From Cercophora sp. LCS_1 (lineage: Eukaryota > Ascomycota > Sordariomycetes > Sordariales > Lasiosphaeriaceae), in contig JAPZLL010000028.1 of the NCBI GenBank assembly GCA_036250225.1, forward strand, positions 372,001 to 436,000: a stretch of 64,000 bases of DNA, in the 5' to 3' direction. The notes beneath the pieces were generated by a model that was given only the letters and a program-made list of their open reading frames with translations, was not told where the DNA came from and searched no databases. Shown piece after piece: positions 56,822 through 64,000 of this stretch. Both the position numbers and the translations under genes were made by a program. The first letter of the stretch is position 1; every line of letters starts with the position of its first letter.

Positions 56822-57956
56822 GACTCGCTATGGCCGGCACATGCCGTACAGGAGCCAAGGGTGGCGCGCAGGCCCCCCCACCAGCCAGCTTGCCCACGGC
56901 AGCTGACATCACGTACATGGCTGCCGACGAGCGCGCACGCACTGCTTGTACAGCTGGCCTATAAGCTAAAAGAGACACAGAATACAATGCGCAGCTATGT
57001 ATTAAAGCAGAAGTATCAGAAACACTGCACTCTGGAAAACTGTGGAAAACAAGAGGTTCTAATTGATTCTGTTGCCATGTAGTTCTAGCCTACAGCCAGA
57101 ACCCCTTCTTCTATAGACCTATTCTCAATCTTCAGCCCTCGGCCTAGCAGTGGCTGTAAGCCACTAGTGCAGGCAGTGCAAGGCATTCTGCCCGCCACAG
57201 GCTCACTTGCTCAGGCTAGCGCGTTCCAGCCTCTGGCTGGAACCCCTTTCTTTTTGACACCCTCCCTACGGCTCTGTCTTCACCAGGATAGCTCTGGCTT
57301 CCCTGGATCAGGCCGTAACACTACCTTCTACCGCTGCTAAAACTGGTATAATATCAAGGTCTTTATGAGCTTTAACTATATATGAGTTCTCTTACTGTAT
57401 GTAGCTTAAAGAGATGGAGGGTTTTTGGTGCTATTAGTTTAACAGCTGAGAAAAGGACCTATCTACTACAGTATACTGGCATATAAGAGGCTAAAACATA
57501 CAGCACATCACTTATACAAATCTCTCAGGCACGCCTGATTAAGGTAGTTATAATGGCAGCGAGCAAGAATTGGCAAAGGGGTAAGATTCCAACCTAGCCT
57601 AAGCCAAAGAAGTGAGCGGGGGCCGTGGTCTAAATACAAGCCAGTAATAGTTAGTATGCCAGGGGTAATATGTGCCCAGAGGTATATGATATGGTGTGCT
57701 GGGAGTATTTCCTTACATGTGGATTAAAGCTTGGGAGCAGCGCTTTAAGGTACATATATGCTGTAAGCAGCGGAGTAAGGGTGGCCTTAATAATAATAAC
57801 TTTACCAGTGATAGCTTCCTTAAGCTCTTACAGCACCTGCAAGTTGTGCTTTTACAAGACTTAGCTACCTTACAGCTACAGTTCCCTACATTACCTTTCT
57901 TCTCATACGCCCCATTTTACAGGCCTGATTGGGCTGTATTTGCAGAAAGCGTATAG
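56822..57956 (+). mobile_element. Decayed transposon relic, possibly Crypton-like
   Basis: Two fragments recall ORFs of fungal tyrosine-recombinase (Crypton) elements: VQLAYKLKETQNTMRSYVLK near 56945-57010 resembles the N-terminal helical domain, and a Trp/Phe-rich piece (WIKAWEQRFK, LLQHLQVVLLQDLA) at 57715-57870 resembles the C-terminal GCR1/Ndc10-like part. The catalytic middle portion is missing or unreadable, and stops interrupt both. The assignment is from memory of the family's look and is weak. Confidence 0.3.
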
Positions 57957-58447
57957 GCTAGTGTAGATGATATAAAGGAGCAAAATCACTCCTTATCAAG
58001 CGGGTTCTCCCAGAGCTTTATAGCCTAGTTAAAAGCACGTGCAGTGAACTGGTGATGAACGACACACACACATTCTGAGCGCAGTGGTCGGCCTGGAAGG
58101 CCGACCTACAGGCTGAGCTTCCTCTGATCGGAGGTAGACATGTGGACGACGACGATAACAACGTAGGAAGACGACGTAGGATAACAACGTAGGAAGACGA
58201 CGTAGGAAAACAACGTAGGAAAACGACAACGCACCTCCTCACCCCCGGAACTTCGTCATGGTGGTGAGTTGTTCTGTTCAATCTAAATCTGAGGCGCTGG
58301 CGCAACACTTATGCTCAGGCGTCACGTGCCGAGCACGTGACAACCTGTTGCTCACCACCGTGACTATGTACAAAAACGGAAAGGCAACCGCAGGCCAGCT
58401 CTCCTTAGCCGTCACCCCAAGTCAGCAGCCAACACTGACTTGCCATA
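57957..58447. other. Repeat-bearing intergenic stretch
   Basis: About 490 bases that include a 26-bp minisatellite (58155-58231) and the region 3' of the truncated NACHT fragment. No gene is supported. Confidence 0.45.
58155..58231 (+). repeat. 26-bp minisatellite, two perfect copies plus one degenerate
   Basis: 58155-58180 and 58181-58206 are identical 26-mers (starting ATAACAACGTAGGAAG and ending GACGTAGG); 58207-58231 is a degenerate third copy. The unit itself is made of two related 13-mers containing ACGTAGGA. Confidence 0.85.
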
Positions 58448-59098
58448 TCATCCGGGACCGTTGATGCAAAGGAGTCGCTCCGTCCAATGTTTCCCCGACC
58501 CCTTTACCCACTGCTTGAACGCGATGTCGGAGTTGACCCATTGGCAAGTCCCAGGCCACTGATCGGGATGAAGCTCTTGAAGACGTGTTGATGCAGTTCC
58601 CAGACGTGATCGTAGAGCTCCCAGCTCGTTCCTGCGACAAAGTTGTCAACATCAAGAACGGAGTCAAAGGTTTGTCACCTTACTTGTCGACAAATTTCTT
58701 GAATTTTCGTCAACTCGCTGCTCAAGAAGTTCCCAAGCGGTTGCAATATCGTCAATGTCGTTGAGACCCAGCGTAAGCCTGTGACCAGAGCCGTCCGTAA
58801 GTTTCTTCACTTGTCTGAACAGACCTCTGCTCTTGGGCTGAACTGTAACCGACTCCAGGGAGTCGGCGGTAGCAGTTAGCGATGCCTGGGTGTCAATGGC
58901 CAAGCTCGACAGTAATGCCCATTGTTCCGGCGTCAATGTGACAGGGTGTGACGCGAGTTTCTGTAGGGCAGACGCAAGAGATGCAAGTCTCGACTCGAGT
59001 CTTTGGGTGACCCCTATGAACCGGGTTTTATTAATAGCCTAGGTGAGCCGCGTAGTCTCCTGCAGGAGCTTACTGAGGCCCGACAGGGCAGTGTCCAT
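58448..59098 (-). pseudogene. Truncated NLR/STAND (NACHT) N-terminal fragment
   Basis: Proposed exons 59098-59074, 59013-58679 and 58624-58448, about 178 residues; the last acceptor is uncertain. The first ~120 residues are helical (ALQKLASHPVTLTPEQWALL, SLESVTVQPKSRGLF, LNDIDDIATAWELLEQRV), like fungal STAND N-terminal domains. The last exon contains HPDQWPGTCQWVNSD and LLCINGPG followed directly by TGA. In fungal NACHT proteins GTC-x-W precedes the Walker A loop GPxGxGKS. After the TGA, YGKSVLAAD continues in frame for a few codons and then stops, so the protein is cut exactly within the nucleotide-binding loop. No NTPase or repeat domain follows. An ATG at 59155 is a possible longer start. 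Confidence 0.5.
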
Positions 59099-59478
59099 GT
59101 TGTCGCCTATTGCGGTCTTTCGTCTGAGATTCGAGGCGAATAACAAGAGTGCCATGGATAAGACCGAAGAAGAGAAAGCCCGTGATGAATTTTCAGGCGC
59201 AGTTGTTGGAGCTTTATGACTGGGTGTGACTCCCAGCAATGAGCCAAGTGTCGAGCAAAGTCGGGCGTTGCTCAACCCCGCTCACGGTTGCCTTGTAGCG
59301 AAACCAGAGTGGATTTGAAGGTCGATGATTGGTCTTGCTCGGACAAGCTCACCGTGCACTAAGGCTACTGCATCGCAGTCAACGGGTGAATGAGCATTTC
59401 GTCTTTCTCTGCATATGAACAGGTGAGCTGGAGAGCTCAGAACAGGTCACATTATAAATCCCACAACCCTCCCAGTCC
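59099..59478. other. Intergenic region
   Basis: About 380 bases between the NACHT fragment and the 3' end of the Zn2Cys6 gene. A frame on the minus strand continues upstream of the NACHT fragment without motif. Confidence 0.4.
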
Positions 59479-61308
59479 CTAACACAAGGCGTGGCAGAAT
59501 GCGGCGTGATTGACTTTGCAAGAAACAGCGCCGCATATGTCAGGCCAAGTATCCAGACCAAGTTCCAATGTCGTGATAACTGCGCGTCCATGTTCGTCGG
59601 GAATACTTCTCACGTATTGTCCGATGAGTGTCCCTCTTTTTGTGTCCCACTCGCCATCCAGCCACGTCCACCGACACTGGGGCGGGATCTTGCCGTCAAC
59701 GTTTCTTCCCTCCTCCTCGAGTAGAACGGCTCCGAGTTTACCAAAAAGTTCGGACTCAGCGTCCCACGAACCCTCTCGCCACGGCATCTTGCGGGCCATC
59801 TCGAGTGCTTGCATGCGAATATTGTGATTGCGACACTTGGCGATGGCGGGCCCAAGAGTCGACAAGATTCCCATGCTGAGCGTGAAACGAGCGTGATATG
59901 CCGGTCGAGGCACCTCAATGGCAAACGACAAGCATTCGTCAAGCAGGCGGGCGAAATCATTGTCAAACTCGTCCCAGGCCATGTCGGTGTAATCGAGGCA
60001 GCATCGAAGTCCGATATTGACCACGATGCACTGAATCTGTATGAGTCGGATTGCTCGTGTTGCTTGTTTGTTTTTTTGTTCGACGGCGTGATGCAGTGCG
60101 ACATCTAAGGCTTGCTGCCATCTCTGCAAATGTGACAGGTATGTCTGCTGTTGCTGAGACAACGCCGGGTCAATCTCAACGGACCTCGCTTGGGAGACCA
60201 TGACAAGTGCTCGCCCTGTGAAGGCTGAGGCCCGCGAGAAGAACCGAGTCCATTCTCCCTGGAGAAGTCTTGGGTTAATATGCACAGGATCGGGTACATA
60301 GTCGCCTGCCAGTGTGTCCCAAAGGGCAAGATTTGACCTCTGTGTCTTGAGAAAGGGAGTCCAGCCGCCCATGATGGAGAGAAAGGGGAGCATGTATTCA
60401 ATCTCAGCGACGTCCTCCTCAGCTCTTGCGTTCTTGAGCTTTGGTGATCTCGAGTTGGTCCGTCGATACTGCGACAAGTTGGTGCCGAGCAGTTGGATTG
60501 ATGTAGTGATAAGCCCGTCTGCCATGTCCATGTTTCCTTGCATGAACTCGAACGTCAGAAGGAGGATTGTCATGACAAGGATTTCTCTCGGGGAGTGAGT
60601 GGGAAACCCAACACCCACTCGCTTGCGAAAGATTGACAGGGCCTGGAGATGATGGCGAAGTGCGAGTTGATGATTGCTGTCCACGACTGTTCTGGCTGTC
60701 CAAGGACGCAACGCAGACGGCTTGTCCCCCGGTGATGGACAAAGAAGAGAACTCGATATCGACTTTGAAAGCGCGGAAATTGCCAGGACGGCATGACGCG
60801 CACAGTCACTGGACATGGACTCCAAGAGTACCACTCGAGACCAAAAGTCGGTGCAGCTGTGGCCCGCGAGGTCCTTTGTGAGTTCGTGACGGAAGAAGTC
60901 AAAATATGGGACCTCGTCGGATGTTAAGATGTTTGACGGTGGGCCACGGCGCGGGCTTGGACGTGGGGCTAGGACCTGACGGGAGACGGCAACTGCGGAC
61001 CCGGAACGCGGCCTCGAGATGGCGGGGGTCCGGGACCCGGGATCGGAGAGAGGCCCGTATCCATCGCAGACAACCCGGGCGACTTGGCATGTCCTGCACA
61101 TGGGCTTGCCTTCATCGCATTTGACACGGCGAATCTTGCATGTTCTGCAACCCGTGCGCACTTTTGGCTTACTGGCACGGGTTCTCTTTGGCGCTGCATC
61201 ATGACGCGGCACGAGTTGAGCGGGGTCGGGATTTTTCGGGGGCTTGGATGCGATGGACGGCAGGGGATGACTTCCCGATTGCCCACAGGCTCCTTGTCGG
61301 GAACCCAT
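59479..61308 (-). CDS. Zn2Cys6 (fungal binuclear cluster) transcription factor
   Basis: Single exon, 609 residues. The DNA-binding cluster CRTCKIRRVKCDEGKPMCRT followed by CQVARVVC sits at residues ~56-83, with a basic segment before it (KRTRASKPKVRTG). A fungal-specific C-terminal region follows, rich in leucine, with LRHHLQALSIFRKR and MTILLLTFEFMQGNMD; this resembles the transcription-factor middle region of cluster regulators that bind CGG inverted repeats. The N-terminus is Pro/Ser/basic. The gene shares a ~330-bp divergent promoter with the P450, typical for a pathway-specific regulator. A start at 61308 is the first ATG that leaves a usable promoter; the frame continues open upstream to 61587. 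Regulation of the PKS is an inference from position. Confidence 0.9.
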   Translation of the reverse strand: MGSRQGACGQSGSHPLPSIASKPPKNPDPAQLVPRHDAAPKRTRASKPKVRTGCRTCKIRRVKCDEGKPMCRTCQVARVVCDGYGPLSDPGSRTPAISRPRSGSAVAVSRQVLAPRPSPRRGPPSNILTSDEVPYFDFFRHELTKDLAGHSCTDFWSRVVLLESMSSDCARHAVLAISALSKSISSSLLCPSPGDKPSALRPWTARTVVDSNHQLALRHHLQALSIFRKRVGVGFPTHSPREILVMTILLLTFEFMQGNMDMADGLITTSIQLLGTNLSQYRRTNSRSPKLKNARAEEDVAEIEYMLPFLSIMGGWTPFLKTQRSNLALWDTLAGDYVPDPVHINPRLLQGEWTRFFSRASAFTGRALVMVSQARSVEIDPALSQQQQTYLSHLQRWQQALDVALHHAVEQKNKQATRAIRLIQIQCIVVNIGLRCCLDYTDMAWDEFDNDFARLLDECLSFAIEVPRPAYHARFTLSMGILSTLGPAIAKCRNHNIRMQALEMARKMPWREGSWDAESELFGKLGAVLLEEEGRNVDGKIPPQCRWTWLDGEWDTKRGTLIGQYVRSIPDEHGRAVITTLELGLDTWPDICGAVSCKVNHAAFCHALC

Positions 61309-61635
61309 GGCTACCAGCGCAGTATCGATCGGAAGTAGTGTCAGTGTTGACGGAGAAAGATTTGGCTGGGTTCGCGGGTTGGTGCGTTGCAGGTGGCGAA
61401 GGGTTTCCGAGTCATGACCCACAAGACTAAGATGGTGAGAAGTGATATGATTGGCCGTGTCGTAAACGACATCTCGGGCTGTGATTGGCGACGCATCTCT
61501 CCCCAGGGGGAAAATGAGAGGTCCCCGACAGTACTTAAAGCGCACTTTCCTCCTGCCGATGCATGCATTCTCTCTCAAAGATTCCACGACCCAACCTTCC
61601 TTCTAAGCCCGGCCAAAGCCCGCCTCACAAGCCAA
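61309..61635. promoter_or_regulatory. Divergent promoter of Zn2Cys6 regulator and P450
   Basis: A 327-bp interval between the two divergent starts. ATTGG words (CCAAT on the minus strand) lie at 61450-61454 and 61484-61488, about 140-180 bases upstream of the regulator start. A TACTTAAAG element at 61532-61540 is about 100 bases upstream of the P450 start. Single CGG triplets occur but no clear paired CGG site is seen. Confidence 0.5.
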
Positions 61636-63307
61636 ATGTCCATCCTCGGCCTCGACACAGGTCATGCCCTCCCCCTTGGGGTAGGCGCTGTTGCGTTGTG
61701 GTACATATCCTCATCTTTCATCACATGGCTCAGACTGCGGCACGTCCCGGGCCCATTCGTCGCTTCATTCTCATATCTCTGGCTGATGCGAAACAACTTT
61801 CTCGGCATCTCAAGTTCGCAGCTGCTAGGATTGAAGAAGTACGGCTCCGTCGTCCGTGTGGGGCCGAACTACGTTCTCACAGATGACCCTGTTCTTCTTC
61901 GCCGCATATCGGGAGCACGAAGTTCGTATGGGAGGGATTCTTGGTGGACGGGAGTCAAGATCGACCCTCGGCAAGACAACATGCTGACGACTATGGACAC
62001 GGCCGCTCACGACAGACTCAAGGCTCAGACGGCAAACGGCTACAACGGGCGGGACAACGTTGACATTGAGGCAGGCGTCGATGCGCAACTTGTCAAGCTC
62101 GTGGATTTGATTCGTGGCCAATACCTCTCGTCGTCATCTGAGACACGTCCGGCTGACCTGGTGAAGATCATTCGCTTCTTCACGTTGGACGTCGTCACGT
62201 CTCTTGCATACGGCGAGCCATTTGGATATCTAGAAGCAAACAGCGACCTCTTCGACTTCAACCGACAGGTCGATGAACTCAGCCGACCGATGGCAGTCAT
62301 GATTGACACGCCTGTTCTCCGGACGTTGATGAACTCCCCGCTGGCACCTCACATTGCGCCAAAGATTACCGATAAGAAGGGAATGGGGAGATTGATTGCG
62401 TGAGTGAAAACCTGCAGGTATGAAACGGGGTGGAAGCTGACATTCTTTTCCCGGCCCGGTAGTCTGGGACAGGAGTTTGTCGCAAACCATTTCATGTCGG
62501 ATCCAACTGACTTGAAGAACATGGTGGTAAGGACAGTGCGCCCATAAACATACAATCCACGCTGACGATATCATGCCAGGGGTCGTTCATTCGCCACGGG
62601 CTCACACGCGAACAGTGTGAGGCAGAATGCGTTGTCCAAATCATTGCTGGGTCCGACACAACAGGAACAACGATTCGGGCCGCGCTGCGATTTGTGCTAG
62701 AGACGAAGCACATTTATGATCGACTTATGGAAGAGATTCGGTCGGCAGTCCAAGAGGGACGAGTGTCAGCAAGTTTGCCAGTCACATATAACCAGGGCAA
62801 AGAACTTCCATATCTGCGTGTGAGACCCCAGCAGAAGAACATGGCCAGTCGATGCGATGCTGACAGAGCCAGGCGGTGATCTATGAGGCAATCCGAATGC
62901 GCCCACCGGCACTGTATGGGCATTTCAAGAGCGTGCCCGCCGGAGGTGACATTGTCAATGGCATCTTCCTGCCTGCTGGGACGGCTATAGGGCACAACCT
63001 GTTTGGGCTGATGATGTCTGAGGACATTTTCGGAGCTGATGTCGAGACGTTTCAACCGGAGCGGTTTCTAACCTGCGGCAAGTCTGAGCGCGCCGACATG
63101 GAGCGGACAGTTGAACTTGCGTTTGGATCAGGGCGCTGGATGTGCGCTGGGAAGCTGGTTGCTTTCACACAGATGTACAAGGTTGTGTTTGAGCTGTTAA
63201 GGTCATTCGAGATGAGGCGAGTTCAAGATGAACCCTGGAGAGACACGTCAGCGATATTTTGGCACCAGGGCAAAATGGACGTGAGGATAATGGAACTAGG
63301 CAAGTAG
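61636..63307 (+). CDS. Cytochrome P450 monooxygenase
   Basis: Four exons: 61636-62399, 62463-62526, 62580-62819 and 62873-63307 (introns of 63, 53 and 53 nt), 500 residues. N-terminal membrane helix (LPLGVGAVALWYISSSFITW) then the proline hinge HVPGPF. The I-helix motif AGSDTTGTT, the K-helix EAIR and the heme loop FGSGRWMCAGK with its cysteine ligand are all present and in order. The protein is an ER-bound microsomal P450 that would act with a reductase on the polyketide or its product. It resembles P450s common in fungal metabolite clusters such as benzoate-hydroxylase- or pisatin-demethylase-like types, but substrate is unknown. It is transcribed away from the adjacent regulator, and the next gene to the right lies beyond the supported part of the window. 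Confidence 0.92.
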
Positions 63308-63850
63308 TATGGGTGGGAGTGGGGGCTTGCCCTGGGAAGGAGGAAGGTGATGCTAACTGAGACGAAAGTGTAAAGAATCTTACAAGTAAACCTCACCCAT
63401 TTGAAGTTAAACTAGCCTCTCGGGTTCAGAGTTGGAATGCTTTTCAGGTGCTGGTGTCTCTTTTGGGTGCTTCCTTTGTCAATGGTGTTGGTGGCATTGC
63501 CGTCCTGGGGCGTTTTAAAACGATGCACCAGAAGAGAGGGGAAAAGATCACAGGGGCGGTGCGGCTTTCACAATGGTGTTTCGCAATGCACTTTTTGGTG
63601 GCATAAGGGTGCAGCGGTTTCGCAACCTGGATTTCCATGGGTCCCTCCCTCCTGAAATTGGATACTCTCCATGGGTTTGTTCTTCATCGCCATTTTTTGT
63701 TCTCCATCGCTTTTCTTTGATCTTTTCTTTCATCCACGGGTAACCGCAATGCTTGGTAAGCCGTATATGAAATGACAACTCTTCTTTCTCCTATCACAAT
63801 CCAAGTTTTTTTCCAACTCGTATCACACCTCACTTTGCGACACCGCTGCC
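63308..63850. other. Intergenic region
   Basis: About 540 bases without a supported gene. TCTTTTCTTTCAT-rich stretches near 63710-63730 and 63780-63900 give a pyrimidine bias. Confidence 0.4.
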
Positions 63851-64000
63851 ATGGCAAGCTCTTCACCATCACCGTCTGCCCTGCTCTCCTATTCTTCTCC
63901 TTCCCTCTCTTCTTCTCCTCCGCTGGTTTCTTCTCAGCTTCATATCTCTCCTTCCCCAGAGGCGGCACCCATTCATTCTTCTGCAGCAGCTTGCCATTGC
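63851..64000 (+). CDS. Possible partial Ser-rich ORF at the window edge
   Basis: An ATG opens a frame that is still open at the window end (50 codons), starting MASSSPSPSALLSY and staying rich in Ser and Pro. The preceding ~60 bases are pyrimidine-rich, as is common in fungal promoters. The opposite strand is Lys/Glu-rich over the same bases, as expected for pyrimidine-rich DNA. I cannot tell whether it is a gene. Confidence 0.25.
   Translation, partial: MASSSPSPSALLSYSSPSLSSSPPLVSSQLHISPSPEAAPIHSSAAACHC

Noticed and set aside
1..64000. CRISPR arrays, bacterial operons or ribosome-binding sites
   Set aside because: The genes contain spliceosomal introns and fungal families throughout; the short repeats seen are not spacer-separated arrays.

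Overview
This window is chromosomal DNA from a filamentous ascomycete (Pezizomycotina). The signs are short introns of about 45-80 nt with CTAAC/CTGAC branch sites, typical fungal families (HET domain, Zn2Cys6, GPR1/FUN34/YaaH, secreted tyrosinases), and a highly reducing polyketide synthase gene. All gene models were built by hand from reading frames, splice signals and family knowledge. Exon totals divide by three in every intact multi-exon gene listed.

Region 1 (0.4-20 kb) is a mixed gene-dense stretch. It holds a secreted kelch protein, a HET-domain protein, a small cysteine-rich secreted protein, a C2H2 regulator, a GPR1/FUN34/YaaH transporter, an SMP-C2 lipid-transfer-like protein, a glyoxalase-like protein, a secreted HD-domain protein, a frameshifted zinc metalloprotease, a second small secreted protein and a secreted M28 aminopeptidase.

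Region 2 (21-40 kb) holds a membrane-anchored PLL-like beta-propeller (lectin-like) protein, an unidentified polytopic membrane protein with a Cys-rich N-terminal part, a tyrosinase, an LtrA-family membrane protein with an unusual intron structure, a protein with C-terminal C2H2 fingers, a third small secreted protein, an APC-family amino-acid permease and a second tyrosinase.

Region 3 (40-63.3 kb) looks like a secondary-metabolite locus. It contains a FAD monooxygenase, an HR-PKS of about 2533 residues (KS-AT-DH-cMT-ER-KR-ACP), a Zn2Cys6 regulator and a P450 that share a divergent promoter. The regulator/P450 pair is separated from the PKS by about 5.5 kb of repeat-rich, decayed DNA. That DNA holds an element of about 1.56 kb with terminal inverted repeats, a possible Crypton-like relic, a 26-bp minisatellite and an NLR/NACHT N-terminal fragment that stops inside Walker A. 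A TPR-like pseudogene with in-frame stops lies between tyrosinase 2 and the monooxygenase.

A plausible working unit is PKS backbone, then oxidation by the monooxygenase and P450 (possibly tyrosinase 2), under control of the Zn2Cys6 factor. No product-release enzyme or exporter is visible, so the cluster may continue past the right edge.
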